Origin: Populus alba
Taxonomy: Eukaryota; Streptophyta; Magnoliopsida; Malpighiales; Salicaceae
Direction: 5' to 3'
DNA length: 64,000 bases
Assembly: GCF_005239225.2 (NCBI RefSeq)
Contig: NC_133300.1
Location: 9,019,875 to 9,083,874, forward strand
Position 1 is the stretch's first letter; each line of letters opens with the position of its first letter. The notes under the pieces are model-generated. The model had not been told where the DNA came from. It saw nothing but the letters and a program-made list of their open reading frames with translations, and did no database searches. Shown piece after piece: positions 18,443 to 30,672 of the stretch. Position numbers and translations under genes: made by a program.

Positions 18443-20035
18443 GTGATCCCTTTACCCGGGATCCTAACATACACTAAATGTATGCTAGTTTATGCCTCAA
18501 ATCGTACTTCTCATATTTCCTTTGTTAGTAATAATTTCATCATTTGGCAATTCACACAACTTTTCACCTTGAATACCCATACATTCAGAAATTTACATTT
18601 CACATTGGTAATATAAATAAATCATGGAAATTAACTAGGAAGTATAGGTGCGATTCACCTACCTGCAATAAAAGCTCTACTCGTACTCTCCTGCTGCTGT
18701 TGTTGCTGTTGCCCCACGCTTATGGTCCCTCCTGAAATTCACAGGTTTATCCCATAAGTTCTCCTCACTCAAGGATATGTTTTATTATAAACATATCAAC
18801 AATCAGTAAGTCTTTCTTTCAGTCATCATTTTTTTTTAATATTTTATGTTTTTTTCTTATTTCACCCATTAATATTGTCATTCTTTGTGCAACCGTAGTC
18901 ATCATTTCTTTATAAATACATTTGAACTATTTCTACTTAAAATCCGAATTGTCACTATCTCGTTTTTGAACTGTCACTATCTCGTTTTTTTGAACTGTCA
19001 CTATCTAGACATTGAACTGTCATTGTCTCATTTTTGAACTGTCACTCTCTCATTTTTGAACTGTCATTGTCTCATTTTTTTGAACTGTTACTGTCTCGTT
19101 TTTGAATTGTCACTGTCTAGACATTGAACTATCACTGTCCAACTGTTACTATCTAGACATTGAACTGTCACTGTCTCGTTTTTTTGAACTGTCACTGTCT
19201 CGTTTTTGAACTGTCATTGTCTCATTTTTTTGAACTGACATTGAACTGTCACTTCCAACTGTTACTATCTAGACATTGAATTGTCACTGTCTCGTTTTTG
19301 AACTGTCACTGTCTCGTTTGGTGACCCATAGCTGGAGTTCTATAACTCTAAATTGAGCAAGACCAATTTCATTAGTTAGCCAACATTCAAAAATACAATT
19401 TCTATAAGGAATTTGATCCTAATTCTTTCATCCTCCTACCCGAAATCTCTCTGAAAATCAAGAGATGAAATTGTCCAGATTCATCAGCCTTTCCATTTAC
19501 ACACAACATATGAAGTTCTTTAATTTAGCAACTCATACTTTTTCCTCAATTTAAGTATAAGAACTAAAATCTATAATTTAACATCCAGACATCAATTCAT
19601 AATCAACTTGAAATGATTCATAAAAGCAGGTTTAGAATACCTTACCCGATACGCATCAAAGTTTCGATCCCTCTTTTTTCTTTTTAATGGCAGCCGGCCC
19701 TCCCCTCTTCTCTTCTTGTTAATCCCTTTCCCACCAGTGTTTATTTTACCTACAACCCTTAATCTTGGATGGGTTTTTTTTTTTTTTGAAATTTTGGTTG
19801 TTTCTATCCTTGATTTGTAAAATGAACATAAAACTCCCTCTTTTCTTTCTTTACATTATCTCTAGATCTGTTTTTGGTGACAAGAGGAGTACTTATGCTC
19901 TATAATTATTCTTATTTGCATTTAGGCCCCATCTTCTTTAAGTGTATTTGTTTTGCCCCCACTTCTTTCTAGTTTAGTTTTATTTCCTTTAATTTTAATC
20001 CAGCCTTGATTTTTTTTTTTTCTCGGGATTTTACA
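18443..20035. mobile_element. Element E, right part
   Basis: Continues E after the A insertion, starting with the duplicated GTGAT and the second 56-bp repeat unit. Ends GGGATTTTACA. Non-coding; contains a minisatellite. Confidence 0.75.
18965..19320 (+). repeat. TTGAACTGTCACTGTCTCG minisatellite in element E
   Basis: About 15 imperfect units of 20-27 bp built on TTTTTGAACTGTCACTGTCTCG, with variants TAGACATTGAACTGTCA. Length varies by the T-run. Inside the E LTR. Confidence 0.85.
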
Positions 20036-20168
20036 GTTATTGTTGTTGTATTATTGTTATTTATAATTTATACAATTAACCTCCTGTGGTTTCGATCTCA
20101 GGTCTTTTCGGGTTATTTATTACTTCAACAACACTCTTGCACTTGGGAGAAGACATAATCTTTTGATC
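20036..20168 (+). mobile_element. Athila-type LTR D, right part
   Basis: Resumes the D LTR after the E insertion (GTTATTGTTGTTGTATT, then the CGGGTTATTTATTACTTC region). Stops at TTTTGATC, a few bases before the expected GTGTCA end. The next sequence is the right copy of the 251-bp repeat instead of a PBS or a target duplication. Confidence 0.8.
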
Positions 20169-20173
20169 CGTAT

Positions 20174-20424
20174 ATGAGATAGGAAACAATTATATTTAGA
20201 AATTGTTAAATGTGTGTTAAATGTGGAACCGAGATATGGTTCCTAGGTTAAATGGATGTGATAATAATGTTTGGTAAATTCTAATATGATAAGAGAGACT
20301 TTAGAAGTTGGACAATAGACAAGAGGAGCGGGATCGTCACGAGCAGCAGGTAAGTGCTCAACACCATACACTAGTTTTAAATTTAATGATTTTCATTACT
20401 GTTGTTGTAACACTTCATAGTTAT
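20174..20424 (+). repeat. 251-bp direct repeat, right copy
   Basis: Same length as 6633-6883. The junction with D is abrupt. The right end (GTTATCAACATTG) looks like the unoccupied D target site. Confidence 0.85.
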
Positions 20425-20853
20425 CAACATTGTAATGATGGTTTGAGCCTTTTAACTTAATGAAAATAGGGTAAATTCTTTTTTTATCATTGGTCTTATA
20501 TTAACAAATCAACCATACAATCATATTCATACATTATTCACCAATTTTCAAATTTTACTAAAATTTCAACAAAGTCTCATTTATTCGGGTCACTAAATAG
20601 CTATTCTTTTCACCTAAATTACATGTGTAACAATTTATGGAATTTTAGTTCCCATAACATAACAATTCATTCTCGATATCAGGGCTTAGGACGCTTAATC
20701 AACCAATCATTATTTCCATCTAGTTTATACATTTTAATTCATTAGAATCATTACACATATAGACAATCACACGTAACCTTTCATTAAGGACAATTCCATA
20801 AATAAAAATACAAATACATTCAAGTTCTACTTTCATTCCTAAATCATACTAAT
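20425..20853. other. Flanking DNA between nests
   Basis: AT-rich, no open frame. Ends with CTAAT, the target duplication of element C. Nothing else recognised. Confidence 0.5.
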
Positions 20854-22080
20854 TGTCGCGGGGCGGGGGGCGGGGGCGCGGGCGACGCGACGTCGTCTGG
20901 TGACGGCGGAGGCTACTGTCGTGCCTCCTGTGTGAGGTGTTGTGTTTGGAAAGGGTTTTCATCATAAAATTATGATTAAGGTTTAGGAGTCGCCACCTAA
21001 TATTATGGTCACTAGGAACCTTTGGTCTGGGAGAGTCTGAGCTAGGGACTGGTTGTACAAGGGGAAGACGCATCACCCCCAATGCACCCTACCTAAGGTA
21101 AGCTGCATTGTTTGTTTGATTGTTTTTTTTCTGAGTTGGGTTTTTGTTGGTCTTTTCTAAGGCTTAAGGTAGATCTCTCTTCATGAGAGAGTCTCTACCT
21201 TATCGGGTTAAATCATAACCATTCCAAAGTCTGAATTTTAGCAACGCATTTCTACACCTTGTATCTTTAATAGCTGAGGGTGTACTTTATCATGTAATTT
21301 TACAACCCACAAATATTAAAGTCTACATCTGGATTCTAAAAAAACAAAATTAAAATAAAGATTTTTGACATGTTGGCAGCAAATCCTAATGGATAATCAT
21401 AAACTGGTTACGATACTTTTTTTTTTTAATATGAAAATGATGCGATTTTTTTTTTTTTTATAAAAAAAATGCTTGGAAAAATTTTTAAGAATTTGGTCCG
21501 CATGCATCAACAAAACATTTTTTTTTGTTATTTTTTTTTTTTAAAATGTTTTTGAATTTTTTTTATTTTTTTTTGAGAAATATATTGGAGAAAACTAGTA
21601 TTTTTAATATCGGATTTGTAAATTTTAAAGTGTAAATATACAACCCGATATTATGCAATATTGGCAGAAAAAAATATGCAAGAAAAATCACATTTTTTTT
21701 TTAATGATTGTTTTGAAATTTTTTTTGGATTTTAAAAAAAGAAAAACTTCCTCTCCACTGTTCACTTATGAAGAAGAAGAACTTTCAATGGGGAGGACGA
21801 AGAAGAAGAAGAAGAAGAAGGGTGGCTCACCTGGCTGAAGAGTTGTGGGTTGCTGTGTGATGTGGTTGTTCGGGCCGGTAGTTGCAGCGGTGGAGTTGGA
21901 GGAAGAGACGTTGACGACAGAGGAAGAAAGAAGAAGAAAATCTGCAGCTGGGAGGAGGAGAGGAGGAGATGAGAGAGAAGGTCACGGTGGCTGCTCTACC
22001 ACTAGGGAGGAGTTGAGTTGATGGAAATGATGGTGGGAAAGCCGGTGATGAGTGGTGGGTGGTGGTGGCCAAAGAAGAGG

Positions 22081-22133
<53 letters not shown>

Positions 22134-23145
22134 GTTGCAGAAACCAGGAAGAAGCTGATTTTTTGGCTTATTTTGGACCCGATTTTCTCCTCTTTCAGGA
22201 CATGAAATCCCACCTCTATTTTATAGGCGGTGGAGAGAGGGCAATCTTGTATACATTGAGCAAAAATTTCAGCCCTTGATTTAGTTGGGGAAAGATCCCA
22301 ACCATTGGCATCAAAGTAGGTATCATGAGTTTGAAAATCTGCAGACAAAAGCTGATTGGGTAGGCCTCTTTAGGCTTTCACCAGTGCTAATATATTGTCA
22401 TTTAGCCCAAACTGATCACATTAGGTTGTAGAAAAAGTGCAGAGGATCATTTTCGTATAAGATTTGTTCAAATTTGGTGATGTTAGGTACATTAAATGCA
22501 GCTGCAATAGTCAACTAGACCAGCTTTTTTCAGAAAAAATAAAGAAGATAATGAACAGTGATTTTTTGTCAGAGTTTCATTTTCAGTCCTCTTTTTCAAT
22601 TGAGCCCTAATTGACCCTAAACCTTTTTTTTGTTTAAAGCAATTAGGGCCCCTAATTAACTTGGTAAAAATTAAAATTTGGTCTCTTAAAATTCGGATTT
22701 TCTCAATTAAGCCCAAATTAAACTCCCAAACTTAATTTTTCAACTAATTAAGCCCAAATAAAATTAATTTGACCCATTTAAAATATAATTAAGTCCTTGC
22801 ACTTAATTAAATCCTTCAATTGGACCCAAATTAATTCTTAAACATAATTAAAATTTAATTTGGCCCATGATTAAATCAAATTGGCCTATTAAAAATTTAA
22901 TTATGTCATTGGACTTAATTTTTATGCAAATTCATCCAATAATCATTTAATTTGACCTTGGATTTGCATTTTTCTTCATTTTTGGGCACAATAAGGTACA
23001 ATTAGGCCTTGAATTTCTTCAAAATTGTAGCTTCATTCCCGATTTGCTTTCTCCATATTGCCACAGGATTTATTTTATTTTTTGATTTTTATTTTTGACA
23101 AAGAAATTGGTTTTTTTGGGAATAACCCAGAATTGGGTTATGACA
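20854..23145 (-). repeat. 3' LTR of element C
   Basis: Plus strand starts TGTCGCGGGGCG and ends GGGTTATGACA. A GC-rich patch (20857-20890) lies at the LTR end, with a (GA)n tract near 22084-22127 and poly-T runs around 21420-21560. Homologous to 40849-43121 with many small indels. Confidence 0.92.
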
Positions 23146-23157
23146 GTTGCCCCCCTC
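23146..23157 (-). other. Polypurine tract of element C
   Basis: Minus strand GAGGGGGGCAAC next to the LTR start TGTCATAACCC. Confidence 0.8.
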
Positions 23158-23325
23158 TTTACAATGCTTACGATAGAAAGACTCGTAAGAGACTTTAGAT
23201 AGTAAGCGTTGTAAAGAAGAAAAAGAAGAATGAACAGATGATGGATTCATCATATTGAGAAATGATGAATCCTTTTGAGGGCTAGAAAGCGCACTTAGAG
23301 TAAAAACTAGAAGATTTTTTTTTTT

Positions 23326-23605
23326 GAAGGTGGTGAGAAAAGCAAGGATTTCTTAAAGAATGGTTTCATTGTAATGGGCAACTGACCCAAAATAAAAGAT
23401 TTTGAAGGTGGTGAGAAAAGCAAGGATTTCTCAAAGAATGGTTTCATTGTAATGGGCAACTGACCCAAAATAAAAGATTTTGAAGGTGGTGAGAAAAGCA
23501 AGGATTTCTCAAAGAATGGTTTCATTGTAATGGGTTTTGAAGGTGGTGAGAAATGCAAGTATTTCAAGAATGGTTTCATTGTAATGGGCAACCGACCCAA
23601 AAATG
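23326..23605 (-). repeat. 78-bp tandem repeat in element C
   Basis: Three and a half units of 78 bp (starts near 23326, 23404, 23482; a shortened one at 23537) containing GGTGGTGAGAAAAGCAAGG and TGGTTTCATTGTAATGGG. Confidence 0.85.
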
Positions 23606-23689
23606 GAAGATACAAGGATTCTCAAAGAGGTCTAATTATGATGGGTGACCTACTCAAGTGAATGAAATGTCTTGAAGAGGCGACATTAT

Positions 23690-25070
23690 AGATCTCAAAG
23701 GCACATTATTCAAGAGATGGAAGCTCAAAGGAACGTTTGGAAAGAGATAGGACTCGAAGGGGAACGATGGCTAAAAAGCGTACTCGAAAGGAGGTATGGT
23801 CAGAAAACGCATTACCTGAGAGGTGAACGAGGGCTCAAGGCACACTCGAAAAGAGGTAGGGTTAGAAAACGCACTACCCATGAGGTGAGGGCTCGAAGGC
23901 GCACTCAAAAGGAGGCAGGGTTAGAAAATGCACTACCCAAGTGGTCGAGGGCTCTAAGGTGCACTCGAAAGGAGGCAGGGTTATAAAAGGCACTACCTAA
24001 GGTGGTCGAGGGCTCAAAGGTGCACTCGAAAAGAGGTAAGGTTGGAAAACACACTACCTAAAGTGGTGAGGGCCTAAAGGTGCACTAGAAAAGAGGCAAG
24101 GTTGGAAAACACACTACCTAAAGTGGTGAGGGCTCAAAGACGCACTCAAAAAGAGGTATGGTTAGAAAACACACTACCCGAGAAGTGAGGGCTCTAAGGC
24201 GCACTCAAAAGGAGGTAGGGTTAGAAAACGCACTACCCAAGTGGTCGAGGGCTCTAAGGTGCACTCAAAAGGAGGCAGGGTTAGAAAATGCACTACCTAA
24301 GGTGGTCGAGGCTTCAAAGGTGCACTCGAAAAGAGGTAAGGTTGGAAAAACGCACTACCTAAAGTGGTGAGGGCTCAAAGGCGCACTCAAAAAGAGGTAA
24401 GGTTGGAAAACGCACTACCTAAAGTGGTGAGGGCCTAAAGGTGCACTAGAAAAGAGGTAAGGTTGGAAAACACACTACCTAAAGTGGTGAGGGCTCAAAG
24501 ACGCACTCGAAAAGAGGTATGGTTAGAAAACGCACTACCCGAGAAGTGAGGGCTCTAAGGCGCACTTAAAAGGAGGTAGGGTTAGAAAATGCACTACCCA
24601 AGTGGTCGAGGGCTCTAAGGTGCACTCAAAAGGAGGCAGGGTTAGAAAATGCACTACCTAAGGTGGTCGAGGCTTCAAAGGTGCACTCGAAAAGAGGTAA
24701 GGTTGGAAAACGCACTACCTAAAGTGGTGAGGGCTCAAAGGCGCACTCAAAAAGAGGTAAGGTTGGAAAACGCACTACCTAAAGTGGTGAGGGCTCAAAG
24801 GCGCACTCACTACCTAAGGTGGTCGAGGGCTCAAAGGTGCACTCGAAAAAAGGTAAGGTTGGAAAACGCACTACCTAAAGTGGTGAGGGCTTAAAGGCGC
24901 ACTAAAAAAGAGGTAAGGTTGGAAAACGCACTACCTAAAGTGGTGAGGGCTCAAAGGCGCACTTGAAAAGAGGTATGGTTAGAAAACACACTACCTAAGG
25001 AGTGATGGCTCGAAGGCGCATTCAAAAAGAGGATGGGGCTGGAAAGCACAATATCGAGAGTTGAGCGCTC
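23690..25070 (-). repeat. 60-bp minisatellite in element C
   Basis: About 22 units of 60 bp of the type GAGGGCTCAAAGGCGCACTC...GGTTGGAAAACGCACTACC...AAGTGGT. Higher-order pattern: a block near 24060-24290 recurs near 24420-24650 (360-bp period). One unit is shortened near 24808. As 60 is a multiple of 3, frames stay open by chance; the repeat peptides are not evidence of a gene. Confidence 0.92.
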
Positions 25071-26880
25071 AAGGGCCGGCATGAACAGAGGTGACGATGA
25101 GAGACTGATCTATCAGGGATGAAAGTAATGCATCATGATCAATATTCATGTATACTTACCTGAGAAATATAGGTCCCCTTTTCTTCATGAGTTTCCCTTT
25201 TCTCAAAAGTTTGAGTCTCTGATAGTAAGCTTTAATGGCTCTTTTCGCTCTTGCTTACTCAAGTCATATCTTTTGATTTTGACCTTTGAGAGGGATATGA
25301 CATCAGCATACTTCTTTGTCCATAAACCTTTATCTTGAAGGGTTGCCAGCTTTGCCCAACATTTTCTGTTTTCTTAGAAGATGAATCATGGAGCCAGCCT
25401 TATGTGTTTTGGTGGATTGCCCCTCAGTTTGATCATGTCTCTAAGTGTTCAATATGAGTTTCCCTAAGGGAAGAGGCTATGTGGAAGAAGATTCGGTTAT
25501 TTACAAGGATTTGTTTTCATGAAGAATTTTTGGAATTTCAAAGCTATTCCGAAAAATCATTTTGATGCTTGTTCAAAACAAACTTGTTTTGAAAAATTCA
25601 AGAGATTCTCATGGATAGGGTTGCATGAGTGCTGAAATTTTTTGAAGTGAAGTGATATTTGATTGGTCAAAAGGGTTCAAGTTTCAACTTGAGGGTTTCA
25701 AGGAACCAGTTTTCAAAGCATTCATTTTGCTTGCATGAATAATGACTTGTTTCACATGGGAAAGCAAAGTCTACCGATCCAGATTGCTTGCCTTTGATCA
25801 GAAAAGGCTTAATTAGGCACGTAACGTAAGCTTCGTCTCTTGGCTATGAAGAAAAGGATATTTATAGGCTCAAAAGGTGTTTAAGGGACTTCAAGACTAA
25901 GGATCACTAGTGCTTATATCCCAAAATCTTTTTTTGAATTTCTGGACCTTGGAATTGATTTGCAAAATGGTCCATGGTGCCCCCCTAGTGTTGGGACTTA
26001 TCTTCTTTTGGTTTTAAGCATCATTATATTAATGATTTCTGTGACACACTCAAATCCTTTTGGAACTCTTTCATGCCCCCTAGCTTTGTTTGGGCACTTT
26101 TAGTCATTAAGGATTTTTTTTGCACTTGCCCCCCGGTATAGGGTGTGATCCTAGCCAAGGTTATTTTTCAAAAATATGCATTAGGCTCAAAAAGGAACTA
26201 CAAGGGATTTTTATATTTTGTGAAAGGATGATCAAAGATGGCCTTTCTTCATTTCAAACACATGCATTCAAAATCAGTAAGCTTTGCTTTCTCTCATGCG
26301 AAAATGGTTTCTTATTATTCATGTAGTCAAAACTCGGCTTTGAAGCTATCTCATGGTGTTTGGGTTGTCTTTTAGGTTTTTTATGTGTTAGGATATCACT
26401 TGAATTTTCAGAACTTGTTTATTAGAACAAACACCAATTTGATTTTTGTTTATGTATTAAAACTTTGATTTCCCAAAAATCTTTCTGAAAACATAGGGTC
26501 ATGTTTTTTTTTTGTTTGAAGGGGGGAAAGAAAACACCAAAGAATTAGTGGTTTTGTGAGTGAAGGGTGTGCTCAGTGTGTTATTTGCAACAAAAATAAA
26601 GGCACATCATGAACACATGATCTTATTAATAAAAAAGACTCATTTGACAAAGAAATTCTTGTGGTATTATGAGCCAAATTGCCAACATGTTAAAATATGA
26701 CAGAATCAAAATAACTTTGTAAACATGATCAAACAAAGGTGATTATTAGGGGTAGACTCTATCCTCCCATCTTGTGGCAGAACTTCGTCCTCTATCCTCA
26801 AGAATGCACACTACCTTCTTCACATCCAACTCTTGCCATCAGCGTTTTGAGGTTTTCAAAGCATTCCACCTCTTATGCAT
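25071..26880 (-). other. Non-coding 3' internal region of element C
   Basis: No usable frame on either strand where pol would be expected. Two patches of pyrimidine-rich CCCCCCTAG type (near 25980 and 26130, plus strand) occur. Otherwise nothing recognised. Confidence 0.6.
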
Positions 26881-27597
26881 TCACCGATCTAGTACCTGAA
26901 GCATGATTGGGTGGAGGGTTTGAACTCACGTTTGGAGTTCCTTCGAAGGTTATCCATCCAGCTTTAATCAAATGCATGAGCCTCTTCTTAAAGGCACTAC
27001 AAGTATGAATATTGTGTCCCACGGCACCAGCATGGTACTCGCAAGTGAGTTTGGGCTTGTACCAGTTGGGGTAAGGTGGTTGTAGAGGCGTGAGAGGTTT
27101 GGGAGCTACATGTCCAATGCTTAGCAGCTTTTTGATACATCATTCATTTAAAGGCAACCGGTGAAATGGAGGTAGCTGTTCTTGGATTATTTGGTGTTTT
27201 GGTTTGAGACTCAGATTTTCCTGGTAGGAAAAGAAGAGTTGAGATTGAATGTGTGGCGATTTGGGGTGAAAAGGATGGAGTGTGGTATTTTTTGGAATGG
27301 GTTTTTCCTACCCTCAACATAGTAAACCTCTTTTTTTTTTTTTACCTTTGAAGCCCTTTTTCTTAGTGGGCACAAAAATTCTACCATTTTTAACTCCTTG
27401 CTCTAATGCGCTCCAGCTACTGCCACAACATCAATTAAATTGCTGGGCTCGAACTACCCATCACATGCTAGTAGTAATGGGTCCTTGAGCATGTTGGCAA
27501 ATAAAGTCACCATCTCTTTGTCCAAGAGTGGTGGATGTATTTGAGCAGCTAGGTCTCTCCACCTTTGAGCATATTCCCTTTTGCTTTCCTTGTCCCT
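26881..27597 (-). pseudogene. Gag of element C, C-terminal part
   Basis: Minus-strand reading gives YAQRWRDLAAQIHPPLLDKEM, a Gag segment, right after the B insertion. It then gives a zinc knuckle C-x2-H-x5-H-x4-C (27001-27043, CEYHAGAVGHNIHTC) and IKAGWITFEGTPNVSSN. Stop codons (for example near 27466) break the frame. It continues the Gag begun at 40289. Confidence 0.75.
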
Positions 27598-27719
27598 TGA
27601 CATGACCAAAAGCTTGATGTCTTCTCCCAAGTGCAGGAGTGTCGAAGTAATAAATAACCCGGCAAGACCGGGGTCGAACCACAGAGAGGTTAATTGTATA
27701 AATTATAAATAACAAGACG

Positions 27720-27752
<33 letters not shown>

Positions 27753-29428
27753 CCACCACCACCACCACCACCACCACCAACAACAACAATAATAATAATA
27801 CTCAGTACGTGGCGTTGTTACACCTAAGAATGATCTAAAAGATCGGGTCACAGGTTTCCAGCCTATATACTGAGTTTATGAAAAGATCAAAGAGATATAT
27901 TATATAATATAAACAGAATGTAAAATAATAATAATAATAATACTAATAGTAATAATAATAATAATAGTAGTAGTAAATAAAAGAAGAAGAAGATGAAGAA
28001 ATTAATGAGAACTTTGAGTTGAAAAGATTAAATGTAAGGATTAAACAACGATAAAAATAAATGTCAAGGTTAGAAGGATCCACTAATGGTACTTCAAACA
28101 AGTATAGTATAAACTCTTGTTACTCAATTGGAAACCACACATAAAGGAGGTCCAATCAGATTATAAATTGTTTAACGATGATTACATTAGTTATCTTTAT
28201 TCGAATAAAGCTTAATACTTGTAATGTTGGCAGTCCATCATGATTATACTTATGTTAACAACAATCAAGTTCCTTTCATAGCTTCAGGTGTCGGTTATAC
28301 CATACAGTATGGGCTATGAAAGTGCCAAGTATTTGTTGTACCAAGTGTTATACAACATAAATCTAGATTAACCATTTTAACAAGGCAAAGTATTAAAAGT
28401 GAACAAGATAACAATAATAAAACATGTTAGTATCCAATGTTAAGGTCCATGTTAAGTTTATATTATACTTATTCTTACACCATTAGTGTACCCTTTTCAC
28501 CTTGACATAATTAACTTAGCTAAATATAATGAAAGAAAGAAACATAGATGAACAAGATAAAGAACATAAATGAGAAAGAAGTTTAACTAAGTAAAGGAAA
28601 GGAAATGAAGTGCTTTAAACTTGATATTAAATAAAAGCAAAACAAAAAGCAATACAAAGAGAGAAAGCAAGAGCATGATTCTTGATCTGGAAACCAAGAT
28701 GCCTCAATACATGGTAAGTGCCTCCTTTTATAGGCCAAAAAATTTGGAACTATTGATTTGTTAATTAATTGATGAGTGGGTGGCCACATCTTGACTTTGG
28801 TGACAATCCTTATCTTCTTGTCTGAGACAAGACATCAATTGATAAACATCATAAATTTGCCCAGAATCCTCAGGAATGTTCTAGGAAATTGTCCTCAGCT
28901 TTCCAACAAAAAAAAGATGAGGTCATTTGGACCTCTAGAACTCAAGATATGGGCTGAACACTAAATAGTGTCTGGGCCTGCAGGACAGCTTCGGACTTCT
29001 TCGTTGTTCCTTCAGTTTGGACCTTCAAAACGGCCTTTTTAAATCTTGGGCTCCTCATGAAAAGTTGTAGGCCTTTTGTCTTACCTTTCCATCCATATAA
29101 AAATGGACCTAAATACAAGATCTAGAGCTCCAGAATATGAATCCAATTTACCGAGCAATTGTTCCGGTTTGGGACTGCACCGGCATCTCTTTTCTAAAGT
29201 TTTGGCCATCTCTTTGTCCTTTCACTTTCAATACTTAAACTCATCAATCAATCCTTTTATTTATGTGATAGTCCTGCATTTAAAATGAGCATTTTACCAT
29301 AAATTAAGGTATCTTATAGTATCAAACTTGTTATTATAAAACATGTTTTAGTTAAGGAGTTATTGATACTTCAAGTGCAAAATGATGATATAAAACCTTG
29401 ATAAACATACACTTTTAAGTACTAATCA
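27598..29428 (-). repeat. 3' LTR of element B
   Basis: Plus strand TGACATGACC...TACTAATCA, 1,831 bp. TATA box CTATAAAAG (minus) at 28725-28733. Contains (CAA)n/(CAC)n at 27719-27800. Differs from the 5' LTR by many one-base indels. Confidence 0.93.
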
Positions 29429-29440
29429 CACCCCCCAACC
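29429..29440 (-). other. Polypurine tract of element B
   Basis: Minus strand GGTTGGGGGGTG, identical to that of A. Confidence 0.85.
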
Positions 29441-29799
29441 AGCTTATTACTAGTCCCTAGTAATCTAAAGCGTTAAAATAGAGAAAACAATTTGCAAGTT
29501 TCACAAAGCAAGGCATTCATCATTCAACTTCCATTAATCTATTCAGATAAACAAACTCTCATTAAATTTATATTACTGCTTCATACTTCTTAAACAAGAT
29601 ATTAATAAACCTTCTTTTTATGTGCTTCAATATATGAAAACATAGATGATGGGGCTTTTGTTGGAAGAAAACAATATTATGTTCAAATGTTTAAGGTGAA
29701 CTTCCTTGGGTTGGGATTATTATTATTATTACTTTTTTTTTTCTTTTTTTTCTTTATTTTATTTATATACACATACAACTTAAAACACAATGTATCTTT

Positions 29800-29895
29800 A
29801 ACCCATGTAACGAGTTTTAGGCTAATGACTCCCAGACCAGTTGGTCTTAGGGCATTAGGTGTTGAGACACCCCTACGAGCTTAACAACTCGGGTT
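29800..29895 (-). ncRNA. Structured module, unit 2 (element B)
   Basis: Counterpart of 16450-16545. Minus-strand stems AACCC/GGGTT, GAGTT/AACTC, CTAATG/CATTAG and AGACC/GGTCT are all retained. Confidence 0.55.
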
Positions 29896-29950
29896 GCAGA
29901 TACTGATACATAGATAGTGCAATGTTTGATTCTCTTAAGCTTTTCTCCTT

Positions 29951-30046
29951 AACCCATGTAACAAGCTTTGGGCCAATAGCTCCCAAGTCAGTTGACTTTA
30001 GGGTATTAGGTGTTAAAACACCCCTTCGGGCTTAATTGCTTAGGTT
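29951..30046 (-). ncRNA. Structured module, unit 1 (element B)
   Basis: Counterpart of 16298-16394. Stems AAGC/GCTT, GGTGTT/AACACC, AAGTC/GACTT and AATA/TATT are retained although the surrounding sequence has drifted. Confidence 0.55.
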
Positions 30047-30495
30047 AGGGAGGCTACGAAACCAAACTTATCTACGTTTTTATTATCATCAATATTATCA
30101 TCATTTTTTTTTTTTTGCAAATCATATACTATCCCTTACCATTAGTTGTTACCTTCAACAAAAGAACATAAATAATGTAATAATCCAATGTGCAACCCAC
30201 AATCATATGTTAAAGTGTGTGTGTGAAAATGAAGGTTTAATAATACTTGTTAAATGAGTATATGAGCAGAATCAAGTGATAACAATGCGAGAGTTTGTAA
30301 ACCTGAATATTTCAAGAAGTATTCTAATAGGCCTTGTTATGAATATTGCAAATAACCATTAGAAAATTTTTACTAAGATGCGTCTCAAGAATAATTCCTC
30401 TTTACTCTGCCATCCTAGTAATAACAGGTTTGCCAAATGGTTTTTTAAAAACAAAAACAGTTAGTTGGTTAGTTTTTTTTTTTTTTAAACTACTA

Positions 30496-30536
30496 CCCTC
30501 TCCCCCCAACCAAAACGAGACATTGTCCTCAATGTC
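30496..30536 (-). other. Conserved hairpin and internal polypurine tract (element B)
   Basis: Minus strand GACATTG-AGGA-CAATGTC (30519-30536), then GGTTGGGGGGAGAGGG (30496-30511). The outer stem pair is G-C here, while G has A-T plus a further C-G pair. Confidence 0.65.
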
Positions 30537-30672
30537 CTAAGGTAGAAAGATAGAGTATAGAAGACATCATCTGAAACAACGAACAATGATAAACCTGAAA
30601 CACACTTAAACAAATATAAGAAGTAACAAAACAAAATAATATGCTATTAATAAAACCACAAGACATAAGGTT

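Noticed and set aside
18445..18490. Repeats flanking A (GGGATCCTAACATAC) as a long target duplication
   Set aside because: The true duplication is GTGAT. The longer similarity is a pre-existing 56-bp tandem repeat in E with several mismatches.
20857..20890. CpG-island-like GC patch as a gene promoter
   Set aside because: It is the end of the C LTR and recurs at 40851-40890; no gene follows.
21827..22348. 173-codon minus-strand frame in the C LTR with Ser-Leu repeats
   Set aside because: It translates the (GA)n and GA-rich LTR tracts. Not preserved as a frame in the other LTR.
23672..24894. Repetitive basic peptides encoded by the 60-bp array
   Set aside because: A 60-bp unit keeps any stop-free frame open. 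No start conservation, no known domain.
23326..25070. CRISPR-like array
   Set aside because: Plant nuclear context, contiguous tandem units without unique spacers.
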